Source: CALOFP01 sp942492635
GTDB lineage: Bacteria; UBP6; UBA1177; CALOFP01
NCBI GenBank assembly: GCA_942492635.1
Contig: CALOFP010000003.1
Coordinates: forward strand, 124,001-188,000
Direction: 5' to 3'
DNA length: 64,000 nt
Shown here piece after piece: positions 17,528-26,954 of this stretch. Each line of letters opens with the position of its first letter. Positions within the stretch are counted from its first letter, which is position 1. Under the pieces are notes generated by a model, which searched no databases, was not told the origin of the DNA, and saw only the letters and a program-made list of their open reading frames with translations. Position numbers and translations under genes: made by a program.

Positions 17528-17555
17528 TTCATTGTTGATAATTTAGGAGGCAACT

Positions 17556-19475
17556 ATGGGAAAAGTAATTGGTATTGACCTTGGTACCACCAACTCCTGC
17601 GTAAGCATCATGGAGGGTGGAGAGGCAAAAGTTATTGCAAATGCTGAAGGAAACAGAACTACTCCGAGTATCGTCGCTTTCACCGACAAGGGTGAGCGTC
17701 TTATCGGTCAGCTTGCAAAACGTCAGGCTGTAACAAATCCGAAGAGAACGCTCTACTCACTTAAGCGTCTTGTCGGAAGAAAGTATGACAACGCTCAGGT
17801 TAAAAAGATGCAGGAGCACGCTCCTTTCGAAATCATCGCAGCGCAGAACGGAGATGCATGGGTCAGAGTCGACAACAAAGAGTACTCTGCTCCTCAGGTT
17901 TCAGCGATGATTCTTCAGAAGATGAAGGAGACAGCCGAGGCCTACCTCGGAGAGAAGGTTGAGGATGCCGTCATCACTGTTCCGGCTTACTTCAACGATT
18001 CACAGCGTCAGGCAACAAAGGATGCCGGAAAGATCGCTGGACTTAACGTTCTTCGTATCATCAACGAGCCCACAGCGGCGGCTCTCGCATACGGTATAGA
18101 TAAGAAGGGAAAGAACCTCAAGGTTGCAGTTTACGACCTCGGTGGAGGTACTTTCGATATTTCGATTCTTGAGCTTGGTGAAGGTGTTTTTGAGGTTCTC
18201 TCCACAAACGGTGACACTTTCCTCGGCGGAGAGGATTTCGACCAGAGAATCATCGAGTACCTGGTAGCTGAGTTCAAGAAGGAAGCTGGAATCGATCTCG
18301 CTACAGATCCGATGGCTCTTCAGAGACTCAAGGAAGCTGCAGAGAAGGCTAAACACGAGCTCTCCTCAACAATGGAGACAACGATCAACCTTCCTTTCAT
18401 CACTGCGGACTCCACAGGTCCCAAGCACCTCAACATATCAATGTCCAGGGCAAAGCTCGAGGGTATAGTTGAGGATCTTGCAAAGAACACAGTTGTTCCT
18501 TGTAGAAAGGTTCTCGAGGATGCAAAGCTCACGGTCGGTGATATCGATGAGGTTATCCTCGTAGGAGGTATGACAAGAATGCCTCTTATCCAGCGTGTTG
18601 TTAAGGAGTTCTTCGGCAAGGATCCTCACAAGGGTGTTAACCCTGACGAGGTTGTCGCTATCGGTGCCGCTATTCAGGGTGGTGTTCTCAAGGGAGATGT
18701 TAAAGACGTTCTTCTTCTCGATGTTACTCCGCTTTCACTCGGCATCGAGACTCTCGGAGGTGTTTTCACAAAGCTTATCCCGAGAAATACAACCATTCCT
18801 ACAAAGAAGACAGAGATCTTCTCAACTGCAGCAGACAACCAGCCGGCTGTCACGATTCGTGTAGGACAGGGTGAGCGTGAGATCTTCGGTGAAAACAAGC
18901 TTCTCGGAGAGTTCGACCTCAAGGATATTCCGCCCGCTCCGAGGGGTGTTCCGAAAATCGAGGTTGCTTTCGATATAGATGCCAACGGTATTCTTCACGT
19001 AAGCGCAAAGGATCTTGGAACAAACCAGGAGAAATCAATCCAGATCAAGGCCGGCAGCGGACTCAGCGACGAGGAGATCGATCGCATGGTTAAGGAAGCC
19101 GAGCAGTTTAAGGATGAGGATGCCAAGAAGAAGAAACTTGTTGAGGCGAAGAACAACGCCGATCAGCTCATCTACTCAACTGAAAAGTCCCTCAAGGAGT
19201 ACGGAGACAAACTCGGAGAAGAGGACAAGAAGGTTATCGAGGAGAAGGTTGCCGCTCTTAAATCGGTAGTGGACGGTGGAGATGCCGAGGCTATCGAGAA
19301 GAAGATAGAGGAGCTCAACCAGGCTGCACACAAGCTTGCCGAGGTTATCTATCAGGCTGCAGGCGATCAGGCTGGAGCGGAAGCTGCCCCAGGGGCAGAT
19401 GCCGGTGACGCTCCACAGGGCGAAGCGAAGAAGGATGACGATGTAGTCGACGCAGACTTTGAAGTGAAAGAGTAG
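17556..19475 (+). CDS. dnaK: Chaperone DnaK (Hsp70)
   Basis: The 639-residue protein carries the full Hsp70 layout. The nucleotide-binding domain opens with GKVIGIDLGTTNSCVS; DLGGGTFDISILEL and VGGMTRMPLIQ mark the other phosphate motifs. The substrate domain begins after the linker DVLLLDVTPLSLGIE, and a helical lid ends in an acidic DDDVVDADFEVKE tail typical of bacterial DnaK. A strong GGAGG precedes the ATG. It folds nascent and damaged proteins in the cytosol with GrpE upstream and DnaJ downstream in the same operon. Length and motifs are normal. Confidence 0.98.
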   Translation: MGKVIGIDLGTTNSCVSIMEGGEAKVIANAEGNRTTPSIVAFTDKGERLIGQLAKRQAVTNPKRTLYSLKRLVGRKYDNAQVKKMQEHAPFEIIAAQNGDAWVRVDNKEYSAPQVSAMILQKMKETAEAYLGEKVEDAVITVPAYFNDSQRQATKDAGKIAGLNVLRIINEPTAAALAYGIDKKGKNLKVAVYDLGGGTFDISILELGEGVFEVLSTNGDTFLGGEDFDQRIIEYLVAEFKKEAGIDLATDPMALQRLKEAAEKAKHELSSTMETTINLPFITADSTGPKHLNISMSRAKLEGIVEDLAKNTVVPCRKVLEDAKLTVGDIDEVILVGGMTRMPLIQRVVKEFFGKDPHKGVNPDEVVAIGAAIQGGVLKGDVKDVLLLDVTPLSLGIETLGGVFTKLIPRNTTIPTKKTEIFSTAADNQPAVTIRVGQGEREIFGENKLLGEFDLKDIPPAPRGVPKIEVAFDIDANGILHVSAKDLGTNQEKSIQIKAGSGLSDEEIDRMVKEAEQFKDEDAKKKKLVEAKNNADQLIYSTEKSLKEYGDKLGEEDKKVIEEKVAALKSVVDGGDAEAIEKKIEELNQAAHKLAEVIYQAAGDQAGAEAAPGADAGDAPQGEAKKDDDVVDADFEVKE

Positions 19476-19483
19476 TTGATTCG

Positions 19484-19506
19484 GGGGACGGTTCGCCGTC
19501 CCCTTT
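19484..19506 (+). promoter_or_regulatory. UUCG-tetraloop hairpin between dnaK and dnaJ
   Basis: An 8-bp perfect stem GGGGACGG/CCGTCCCC closes a TTCG loop nine bases after the dnaK stop and is followed by only three T residues. It could end part of the transcripts, or protect the dnaK mRNA 3' end and so lower dnaJ output relative to dnaK. Confidence 0.6.
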
Positions 19507-19521
19507 CTGATGGAGGAATTT

Positions 19522-20649
19522 TTGTCTGACTTTTACGATATACTCGGCGTAGGCCGTGACGCTTCGGCTGACGATATCAAGCGTGCCTACAGGAAGCTTG
19601 CCGTCAAATACCATCCGGATAGAAACAGCGGAGACAAGGCTGCCGAGGAGAAGTTCAAGGAGATCAACAAGGCCTATGAGGCGTTGAGCGATCCAGAAAA
19701 GAGAAAAATGTACGACCAGTTCGGTGAGGACGGTCTCAAGGGTAATCCGTTCCAGGGAGGTGGTACCGGTTTCGGCGGTTTTGATTTCGGAGACGCGTTC
19801 GGTGATTTCGGTGATATTTTCGGCGAATTCTTCGGAGGCGGTTCCAGATCCAGAAGGACCCAGAATGCACCGAGACAGGGTTCGGATATTCTTGTCAATG
19901 TGAAGATCAGTTTTGAAGAGGCCTACAAGGGCGCCAAAAAGAGCATCAAGGTTGCGCGCAGTTCGGCATGTGAAAGGTGCGGAGGAAACGGTGCCGAGCC
20001 CGGCAGCGGACGCAAAACGTGTCCTACGTGTAACGGTCACGGCCAGGTTAAGGTTTCCCAGGGATTTTTCGCCATTTCCCAGACATGTCCTTCATGTCAG
20101 GGCGCCGGAACGATAATAGAGAACCGTTGCAAAAGCTGTAACGGCACGGGATTCAAGAGGGAGGAGAAGACACTCGAGGTCAATATTCCCGCAGGAATCG
20201 ACAGCGGCCAGAAGATAAGAGTGAGCGGGGAGGGTAACTCGGGAGCCAACGGCGGTCCGAGGGGAGATGTCTATCTTCAGGTGAATGTTGCCGACCACCC
20301 TGTTTTCGTCAGGGACGAAAACGACATCTACATGGAACTTCCCATTTCCTATCCACAGGCTGTTCTCGGTGACCGCGTGGAGATTCCCACGATGACCGGA
20401 AGTGTGGAGATGAAGATTCCCGCAGGTTCTCAGCCGGGTATGAAGCTTCGTATGAAGGGGAACGGTTTTCCGGGACTGGGAAGAAGGCCGAAGGGTGATC
20501 AGTTTGTGATCCTTCGTCTCGAGGTTCCGAAGAATATTTCTGCCGACCACCGCAAGGTTGTTGAAGAATTGAAACGATTTGATTCCGAAACCAGCGAGAG
20601 GCCCTTTCTCAGGGAATTTGCCGAAAAAGTAAAGAATATCTTTAAATAA
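19522..20649 (+). CDS. dnaJ: Chaperone DnaJ (Hsp40, type I)
   Basis: The product has a J domain with KYHPDRNSGDK, a Gly/Phe-rich linker (about 75-115), four zinc-binding CxxCxGxG repeats (CERCGGNG, CPTCNGHG, CPSCQGAG, CKSCNGTG) and the C-terminal substrate-binding domains. The start is placed at TTG 19522, giving MSDFYDILGV, because GGAGGA lies four bases upstream. The in-frame ATG at 19510 overlaps that Shine-Dalgarno and would add four atypical residues. It stimulates DnaK ATPase and delivers substrates. It is third in the grpE-dnaK-dnaJ operon, behind a stable hairpin. Confidence 0.95.
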   Translation: MSDFYDILGVGRDASADDIKRAYRKLAVKYHPDRNSGDKAAEEKFKEINKAYEALSDPEKRKMYDQFGEDGLKGNPFQGGGTGFGGFDFGDAFGDFGDIFGEFFGGGSRSRRTQNAPRQGSDILVNVKISFEEAYKGAKKSIKVARSSACERCGGNGAEPGSGRKTCPTCNGHGQVKVSQGFFAISQTCPSCQGAGTIIENRCKSCNGTGFKREEKTLEVNIPAGIDSGQKIRVSGEGNSGANGGPRGDVYLQVNVADHPVFVRDENDIYMELPISYPQAVLGDRVEIPTMTGSVEMKIPAGSQPGMKLRMKGNGFPGLGRRPKGDQFVILRLEVPKNISADHRKVVEELKRFDSETSERPFLREFAEKVKNIFK

Positions 20650-20721
20650 CTGGGCAATTTCACATAACGTTTTTCGTTTCACGATTGTTTAAAAATATCA
20701 GCTATTTTATCCATGAAAAAA

Positions 20722-20750
20722 TTGATTTTTATCCGCGATAGCGCTATAAC
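20722..20750 (+). promoter_or_regulatory. Promoter of the yhaM-gap-pgk-pyrG operon
   Basis: TTGATT and TATAAC are separated by exactly 17 bases in the dnaJ-yhaM spacer, with the start of transcription expected about 30 bases before the first codon. Confidence 0.6.
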
Positions 20751-20786
20751 TACCACGGTCGAAACCACTGTTTTGAATGGAGAATT

Positions 20787-21785
20787 TTGTACATCATGAG
20801 TCAGAGATTGCTTGTTGGAGATCTTGATGAAGGTCTTGTAATCATTCCCGATTCGAACTGCTATTTTCTTGTCAGACGTTCGGTCGTAAAGACCGGAAAG
20901 AACGGAGCCTCATACATGGATATGGAGCTCAGCGACGGTTCGAAGGGTGTTAATGGAAAGGTTTGGAGTGTTACGACGGAGCTTGAGGAGAGCCTCTCGG
21001 CCGGTAACGTAGTCAAGATTCTCAATGGACGGGTTAACCGTTATCAGAGCAGCCTCCAGATAATTGTCGAGGATGCTTCGGTCGCGACTCCCGAAGAGAT
21101 AAACCGCCATCCGGGAATTCTTCCCGAGTCTCGCTGCAGCGAAGCGGAGCTGCGTGAGAGATGGGAGGTGCTTAAGGGGCGTCTGGAGCCTTTGCATCGT
21201 GCTGTTCTGGATGCGTTTGAAAAGAGCGGCGAGGTGTGGGATCTATTTACCTTTATACCTGCCGGAAAGAGTATGCATCATGCTTACAGAAGGGGGCTTT
21301 GGGAACACTCTGTGACTGTTTCCGAGCTAGCCCTTAAGGTGGTGGAACAGTACCGAGAGATGTACAGATTCAACGAGAGCCTTGTGCTTCTGGGAGCCAT
21401 GGTTCACGATATCGGAAAGGTCTTTGAATTCCAGGTGAACTGTTCCAGCGGAATCGTTGAAAGATACAGCGACAGGGGACGGCTCCTCGGACACATCTTC
21501 ATGGGATCCACATTTATGGAGAAGATTGTCAACAGTGTTGAGGAAAGGGATGAGAACTTCAAGATGGAGTTTCTTCACATTCTTCTCAGCCACCACGGAG
21601 AGTACGATTTCGGTTCTCCCAAGAAACCGAAAACATTCGAGTCCTTCATTGTCGCTACCGCCGACAACCTTGATGCCAACCTCAATGCGGTGCAGATAGG
21701 TTTTTCCGGCGAGATGGATGAAAACTGGACAAAAAATATCTTTTCCCTGCAGAGACCGTTCTACAGGGGAGGTTCGAACGAATAA
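20787..21785 (+). CDS. YhaM-like 3'-5' exoribonuclease (OB fold plus HD domain)
   Basis: The 332-residue protein has an N-terminal OB-fold nucleic-acid-binding region (about 10-100) and a C-terminal HD hydrolase domain. The HD residues appear in GLWEHSV (His), MVHDIGKV (His-Asp) and LLSHHGE. This combination is the YhaM/Cbf1 family, 3'-to-5' exoribonucleases that degrade RNA and can act on DNA. The start may be TTG 20787, four bases after TGGAG, or ATG 20796; the two differ by three residues. It heads an operon with gap, pgk and pyrG, with gaps of 14-19 bases. There is no obvious functional reason for grouping a nuclease with glycolysis genes. Confidence 0.85.
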   Translation: MYIMSQRLLVGDLDEGLVIIPDSNCYFLVRRSVVKTGKNGASYMDMELSDGSKGVNGKVWSVTTELEESLSAGNVVKILNGRVNRYQSSLQIIVEDASVATPEEINRHPGILPESRCSEAELRERWEVLKGRLEPLHRAVLDAFEKSGEVWDLFTFIPAGKSMHHAYRRGLWEHSVTVSELALKVVEQYREMYRFNESLVLLGAMVHDIGKVFEFQVNCSSGIVERYSDRGRLLGHIFMGSTFMEKIVNSVEERDENFKMEFLHILLSHHGEYDFGSPKKPKTFESFIVATADNLDANLNAVQIGFSGEMDENWTKNIFSLQRPFYRGGSNE

Positions 21786-21801
21786 GTTTCAGGAGGATAA
21801 A

Positions 21802-22800
21802 ATGGAAAGAAAAAGAGTTGCTATTAACGGTTTTGGACGGATCGGAAGAGCCCTTTTCAGGATCGCATTCGAAAGGGAAGGCGTTGACGTTGTTGCTATC
21901 AACGATCTTACGGATCCCAAAACACTTGCTCATCTTCTCAAGTACGATTCCGTTCACGGAATTTTCCCTCACGAGGTTGAGGCGAGAGAAGACGGAATCG
22001 TTGTCGACGGAAAGGAGATCAGGATCACTTCCATCAAGGATCCGGAACAGCTTCCCTGGAAGGAACTCGAAATCGATGTAGCTGTAGAGTCCACAGGACT
22101 TTTCAGGACTCGCGAAAAGGCCGAAAAACACCTCAAGGCGGGTGCTAAGAAGGTTTTCATCTCCGCTCCTGCAAAGGATGAGGACATAACGATCGTTCTC
22201 GGTGTAAATGCCGACGAGTACGACAGGGAAAAACACAACATCATCTCCAACGCGAGCTGCACGACAAACTGTTACGCACCCATCACCTACATTCTCAATA
22301 AGCACTGGAAGGTGAAGAGGGGATACATGACAACTGTTCACTCCTACACGAACGATCAGAGTATTCTTGATCTTCCCCACAGCGACCTGAGAAGGGCACG
22401 CGCTGCGGCCGTTTCCATCATCCCTACGACTACAGGTGCCGCGAAGGCTATTTCTCTCGTAATTCCCGAGCTTAAGGGTAAGCTGGACGGCATTTCCGTC
22501 CGCGTTCCCACACCGAACGTGAGCCTTGTTGACGCGACATACGAACTGGAAGAAAACGTTACCGTTGAGGAGATCAACCTGAAGATGAAGGAGTATGCCG
22601 AAGGTTCCATGAAGGGAATTCTTGAATACAACGATCTTCCTCTCGTGTCCGTAGACTACATGGGCAACGCACACTCTTCCATCTTCGATGCCAAGAGCAC
22701 GTCGGTAATGGAGGGCAACATGGTCAAGATTCTCTCCTGGTACGACAACGAATGGGGATACTCAACAAGAATGGTTGATGTTATAGAAAAGGTGCTTTAA
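21802..22800 (+). CDS. gap: Glyceraldehyde-3-phosphate dehydrogenase, type I
   Basis: The enzyme oxidises glyceraldehyde-3-phosphate with NAD and phosphate in glycolysis. The 332-residue protein starts with RVAINGFGRIGRALFRI (Rossmann motif) and has the catalytic ASCTTNC loop. Other marks are TVHSYTNDQ, RRARAAAVSIIPTTTGAAKA and the C-terminal WYDNEWGYSTRMVD. AGGAGG precedes the ATG at 21802; the open frame extends upstream inside yhaM but that part is not GAPDH. It is second in the operon and 19 bases before pgk, giving two consecutive glycolytic steps. Confidence 0.97.
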   Translation: MERKRVAINGFGRIGRALFRIAFEREGVDVVAINDLTDPKTLAHLLKYDSVHGIFPHEVEAREDGIVVDGKEIRITSIKDPEQLPWKELEIDVAVESTGLFRTREKAEKHLKAGAKKVFISAPAKDEDITIVLGVNADEYDREKHNIISNASCTTNCYAPITYILNKHWKVKRGYMTTVHSYTNDQSILDLPHSDLRRARAAAVSIIPTTTGAAKAISLVIPELKGKLDGISVRVPTPNVSLVDATYELEENVTVEEINLKMKEYAEGSMKGILEYNDLPLVSVDYMGNAHSSIFDAKSTSVMEGNMVKILSWYDNEWGYSTRMVDVIEKVL

Positions 22801-22819
22801 GAACTACCTGGAGGAGATA

Positions 22820-23995
22820 ATGAAAAGTATCAGAGAGTTGGCTCTCAGAGAAAAGAGGGTTCTCATCAGAGCCGATTTCAATGTGCCGATGGATGCAAAC
22901 GGCCAGATTACGAACATCAACCGAATTGAACGGGTGATTCCGACGATCAAACACGCTCTGGAACACAACGCCCGTGTCATAATAGCCTCCCACCTCGGAA
23001 GGCCGAACGGGGAGAAGAATCTCAAATATACACTGGAACCCGTTGCTAGAAAGATTGCGGAACTCATGGAGAGGGACGTTATCTTTTTCGAGGACTGCGT
23101 GGGAATGGGTGCCCAGCAGATGGTTAGGGATCTCAAGCCCGGGCAGATCCTGATGCTCGAAAACCTGAGGTTCTATCAGGAGGAGCTCGATAACGACAGC
23201 TCCTTCGCAAGGGGACTTGCCAAACTGTGCGACGTCTACATCAACGACGCGTTCGGTGTTTCCCACCGCATAAACGCATCCGTTAACGCCCTACCGAAGA
23301 TTGTCGATACCAAGGGAATGGGACTTCTCATGGAGAAGGAAATTTCCGAACTCAGCAAGCTTCTCGGTTTCAGGCACGGTGACGGATTCGCCGCCATCCT
23401 CGGCGGAGCTAAGGTTTCCGACAAGATCGGTCTCATCAGATCTCTTCTCGATGTCGCCGATACCATACTTGTAGGCGGTGCCATGGCATACACTTTCCTT
23501 ACTGCAAAGGGAATAGATATGGGATCAAGCCTTGTTGAGCACGACAAGATCGCGGTTGCCAAGGATATCCTCAAGGGTGCGGAGGCGAGAAAGGTGAAGT
23601 TCCTTCTCCCGGTCGACCACGTGGCTGCAGAGTCCATGGATTCAGTTGATACCAGGTACTTCACTAACGACGATTTCGAGGACGGTTTCATGGGATTCGA
23701 TATCGGACCGGAAACAGTCGAGCTCTACTCAAGGGCCCTGGAATCGGCAAAGTACATTCTCTGGAACGGTCCCATGGGCGTATTTGAGAAACCCCAGTTT
23801 TCAAAGGGAAGTCTCGATCTCGCCGCTGCCGTGGCGGAAAGCGGAGCCCATACGGTAACAGGCGGAGGAGACAGTGTGTCACTGATGAAGAACGCTGGAG
23901 TAACCGAAAAGATCGATCACATCTCGACAGGCGGGGGAGCCAGTCTTGAGTTTCTGAAGAACCACACACTTCCCGGCATAGAAGCTTTGAAGTAG
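22820..23995 (+). CDS. pgk: Phosphoglycerate kinase
   Basis: Phosphoglycerate kinase makes ATP from 1,3-bisphosphoglycerate. The 391-residue product has RVLIRADFNVPMD at the N-terminus, the SHLGRPNG substrate loop, LENLRFYQEE, INDAFGVSHR and GGAKVSDKIGLI. The C-terminal nucleotide-binding segments WNGPMGVFEKPQFSKG and VTGGGDSVSLM are also present. Length and motifs are standard. GGAGGA precedes the ATG. It sits between gap and pyrG in the same operon. Confidence 0.97.
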   Translation: MKSIRELALREKRVLIRADFNVPMDANGQITNINRIERVIPTIKHALEHNARVIIASHLGRPNGEKNLKYTLEPVARKIAELMERDVIFFEDCVGMGAQQMVRDLKPGQILMLENLRFYQEELDNDSSFARGLAKLCDVYINDAFGVSHRINASVNALPKIVDTKGMGLLMEKEISELSKLLGFRHGDGFAAILGGAKVSDKIGLIRSLLDVADTILVGGAMAYTFLTAKGIDMGSSLVEHDKIAVAKDILKGAEARKVKFLLPVDHVAAESMDSVDTRYFTNDDFEDGFMGFDIGPETVELYSRALESAKYILWNGPMGVFEKPQFSKGSLDLAAAVAESGAHTVTGGGDSVSLMKNAGVTEKIDHISTGGGASLEFLKNHTLPGIEALK

Positions 23996-24009
23996 GGAGG
24001 ATTAGACGA

Positions 24010-25641
24010 GTGATGAGAGGTACGATGAAGAATACTAAATACATCTTTGTAACCGGTGGGGTGGTTTCAGCCCTTGGAAAAGGAATTGCCTCGGCCACGA
24101 TCGGCGCTCTCCTGGAGAGCAGGGGTATAAAGGTAAATTTCCTGAAGTGCGATCCCTACATTAACGTTGATCCGGGAACAATGAGCCCGCTTCAGCATGG
24201 AGAGGTCTTCGTTACCGACGACGGTATTGAAACGGATCTCGATCTCGGCCACTACGAGAGGTTCTGCAACGTTACACTCGATTCGAGAAGTAACTTCACC
24301 TCAGGTCAGATCTATGAGGCGGTCATCAATAAGGAGAGACGGGGAGAGTATCTTGGAAAAACCGTCCAGGTTATTCCCCACATTACGAACGAGATCAAAA
24401 GCCGGATACTTCATCTCGGTAAGAGCTCCGATATTGTAATGGTTGAAATCGGCGGTACCGTCGGTGACATTGAGAGTCTTCCCTTTCTCGAGGCCATCAG
24501 GCAGTTCCAATACGATGTAGGAAAGGAGAACACTCTCTACATCCATCTCACGCTCGTTCCCTACCTGAAGGCTGCCGGAGAACTCAAGTCAAAACCAACA
24601 CAGCACAGTGTGAAGGAACTTCGTGCCATCGGTATTCAGCCCGATATTCTGCTCTGCAGGTCCGAGGTTGAACTTCCGAAGGATATGAGGGAAAAGATTT
24701 CTCTTTTCTGCAATATCAAGAAGGATGCGGTTTTTTCTGCTACGGATGTGAAGAATATATATGAAATTCCGCTTGTTTATGCCGGACAGGGGGTGGATTC
24801 GACAATCGCGAAATACCTCAATATCTGGTCCCGCAGCGCAGGACTTGCCAAGTGGGAGAAGATTCAGGAGAAGATGAATAATCCCAAGGGCACAGTTAAA
24901 ATCGGTATCGTCGGAAAGTACGTTGATTTGAACGACTCATACAAGAGTCTCAATGAAGCTCTGTGTCACGCCGGTATCGATCAACGCTACAAAGTGGAAC
25001 TTGAATTCATAGATGCTCAGAAGCTTGAGAAAAACGGTGGCGTGAAGGAGCAGCTCTCTTCTGTGGACGGAATCCTCGTTCCGGGCGGCTTCGGTACAAG
25101 AGGTACCGAGGGCAAGATCGAAGCTGTCCGTTACGCCAGGGAGAACAAGATACCGCTCTTCGGTATCTGTCTCGGAATGCAGATCGTGACCATCGAATTC
25201 GCCAGGAATGTTTGTGGAATGAAAAACGCCAACAGCGTTGAGTTCGACGAGTCTACACCTTTCCCTGTAATCGATATCATGGAGGAGCAGAAGAAGATCA
25301 AGGCGTTGGGAGGAACGATGCGTCTCGGTTCCTACACTTGTAAGGTTGAGAAGGATAGTTTCGCTTTCGCGGCCTACGGTGAGGAACAGATAGATGAGCG
25401 TCACCGTCACCGTTTTGAGTTTAATTCAGCTTTCGAAAAGAACTTTACGGAGAAGGGTCTTAGAATATCGGGCCGTGATGTGGACACCGATCTTGTGGAA
25501 ATTGTCGAGATAGCCGATCATCCCTGGTATCTCGGATGTCAGTTCCATCCCGAGTTCAAGTCAAAGCCCTTCGCTCCGCATCCTCTCTTCGTATCCTTTG
25601 TGGCTGCTGCCATAGAAAATCATGAGAACAAGGTAAAGTAG
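24010..25641 (+). CDS. pyrG: CTP synthase
   Basis: PyrG aminates UTP to CTP using glutamine. The N-terminal synthetase domain shows KYIFVTGGVVSALGKGIA, CDPYINVDPGTMSP and GTVGDIESLPFLEAIRQ. The C-terminal class I amidotransferase domain has the nucleophile in LFGICLGMQ and the His-Glu pair in CQFHPEFKSKP. Three in-frame starts are possible: GTG 24010 (nine bases after GGGAGG), ATG 24013 and ATG 24025 (MKNTKYIF, the usual start in the family). The longest is reported, but 24025 is at least as likely. It is last gene of the yhaM-gap-pgk-pyrG operon and is followed by a strong hairpin. Confidence 0.96.
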   Translation: MMRGTMKNTKYIFVTGGVVSALGKGIASATIGALLESRGIKVNFLKCDPYINVDPGTMSPLQHGEVFVTDDGIETDLDLGHYERFCNVTLDSRSNFTSGQIYEAVINKERRGEYLGKTVQVIPHITNEIKSRILHLGKSSDIVMVEIGGTVGDIESLPFLEAIRQFQYDVGKENTLYIHLTLVPYLKAAGELKSKPTQHSVKELRAIGIQPDILLCRSEVELPKDMREKISLFCNIKKDAVFSATDVKNIYEIPLVYAGQGVDSTIAKYLNIWSRSAGLAKWEKIQEKMNNPKGTVKIGIVGKYVDLNDSYKSLNEALCHAGIDQRYKVELEFIDAQKLEKNGGVKEQLSSVDGILVPGGFGTRGTEGKIEAVRYARENKIPLFGICLGMQIVTIEFARNVCGMKNANSVEFDESTPFPVIDIMEEQKKIKALGGTMRLGSYTCKVEKDSFAFAAYGEEQIDERHRHRFEFNSAFEKNFTEKGLRISGRDVDTDLVEIVEIADHPWYLGCQFHPEFKSKPFAPHPLFVSFVAAAIENHENKVK

Positions 25642-25664
25642 AAGCCCTGTTTGGATTTTTGCTT

Positions 25665-25694
25665 CGGAGAGGGGCAGTTTCTAACCCCTCTCCG
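25665..25694 (+). terminator. Hairpin ending the yhaM-gap-pgk-pyrG operon
   Basis: A perfect 10-bp stem CGGAGAGGGG/CCCCTCTCCG with a 10-base loop begins 24 bases after pyrG. The T-run after it is weak (GTATTTC), so termination may be partial. Confidence 0.55.
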
Positions 25695-25830
25695 TATTTC
25701 AGTACAGTTAAGGCTTCCTTTTCGATAGAGGGAGTGGCCAGACTTAACGCAGATCTTTGGTGCTTTTGCCTCCATTCCAATCTTTTTATTTATGTTTTTG
25801 TGAAATCTTCAGTGTCGTTTGAAGAAGTTC

Positions 25831-25858
25831 TTGACATACAATCGTAACGGGCTAGAAT
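25831..25858 (+). promoter_or_regulatory. Promoter predicting a leaderless mRNA
   Basis: Consensus TTGACA and TAGAAT are spaced by 16 bases. The -10 ends only seven bases before the ATG at 25866 and no Shine-Dalgarno lies between, so transcription should begin at or next to the start codon. Confidence 0.65.
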
Positions 25859-25865
25859 TATCCCC

Positions 25866-26954
25866 ATGAAAAAGATAATACGATTATTTCTTTTTATAGT
25901 TTTTATATTCTCCGGTTCCGCGATGGCGGGGGTTTGTGTAAAAGAAAACAAAAACGTTCCTTCTGCGCTTATGGACCGCCTCAGTGAAATCTCCTTTGTT
26001 GACCAATCGTGTAATGATTCATCTTTCGAACTTGATGAAAGGGAGGGGATTGTATACATTCACAGCATTTCTGACGGTTCTTTCAAAGGGGCGTTTCCCA
26101 AGGCTGACATCGAAAGAATTGTTTCATTTGTAAGACAACTTGAAATGGAAACGGTCAAAGCTCCTCAAGCTGAAGAACGTGTTTTGAAAACCGATCCCGT
26201 CGGAGCGGAAGTTTGGGTAAACGGTGAAAGGGTGGGTACAACGCCTCTGAGTATGAGGGGGTTCACCTCCGGCGAATTTCCACTTATAGTGGGTCTTGTC
26301 AGGGACGGTTACGACCCCAAGTTTCTCACGTTTCGCTCTTCTGATGACATTCCAGGGGATGCCGTAAACCTCAGTCCTATGAAAACCTTCCTAAGGATTT
26401 TTACCAGAGAGGAAGTTAACTCGTTTGTATATCTTGATGGTAAACTCATAGGAAACACTCCCATGGAGTATCAGGTTTCTCCAGGAATGCATGAGGTGGT
26501 TTTCAGGAAAAACGACTACGTTGAGAAATCGGTGACAATGTCGATATCAGCTGGTGAGACAAAGGATGTGTCCGCAGAAATGATCTCCGTGAGGATGAAG
26601 GAGATGACTAGTGATTACGAGCGTTACAGACGGTATAGCCTCATATCGAGCGGGGTTTTCGGAGCGATTTCACTCTGTGCGCTCGGAACCTCCATCTACT
26701 CGTGGAAAAAACGCGACGACTACTACGACAAGTACAGGAAATCGGTCGATCAGAGCGACCTGGATCGCTACTACGAAAAGGTAAAAGAGCAGGATCTTGT
26801 TTATGATATCTCGACATATACGTTGATTGGATCATCAGTGTTGGCTGTTGCATCCATTACATCGTACATATACTTTGCGGTCAGCATCCCTGAGGATAGT
26901 GGTGTTAAAATTGATCTGAAGCCAGGAGGTTTCGAATTCACATGGAATTTCTAA
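25866..26954 (+). CDS. Secreted PEGA-domain protein with two C-terminal membrane segments
   Basis: The 362-residue product has a signal peptide ending SGSAMAG and an N-terminal region of unknown fold. Two PEGA-type beta modules follow (about 100-155, with VGAEVWVNGERVGTTPL; about 175-235, with SFVYLDGKLIGNTPM). Two hydrophobic segments come near 260-282 and 315-340, with a charged Tyr/Asp/Lys stretch between. PEGA domains are extracytoplasmic modules often found with surface or kinase systems in myxobacteria-like genomes; no enzymatic motif is seen. Its promoter predicts translation from a leaderless mRNA. It overlaps the next lipoprotein gene by 13 bases, so the two are co-expressed and may form an envelope complex. 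Confidence 0.75.
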   Translation: MKKIIRLFLFIVFIFSGSAMAGVCVKENKNVPSALMDRLSEISFVDQSCNDSSFELDEREGIVYIHSISDGSFKGAFPKADIERIVSFVRQLEMETVKAPQAEERVLKTDPVGAEVWVNGERVGTTPLSMRGFTSGEFPLIVGLVRDGYDPKFLTFRSSDDIPGDAVNLSPMKTFLRIFTREEVNSFVYLDGKLIGNTPMEYQVSPGMHEVVFRKNDYVEKSVTMSISAGETKDVSAEMISVRMKEMTSDYERYRRYSLISSGVFGAISLCALGTSIYSWKKRDDYYDKYRKSVDQSDLDRYYEKVKEQDLVYDISTYTLIGSSVLAVASITSYIYFAVSIPEDSGVKIDLKPGGFEFTWNF

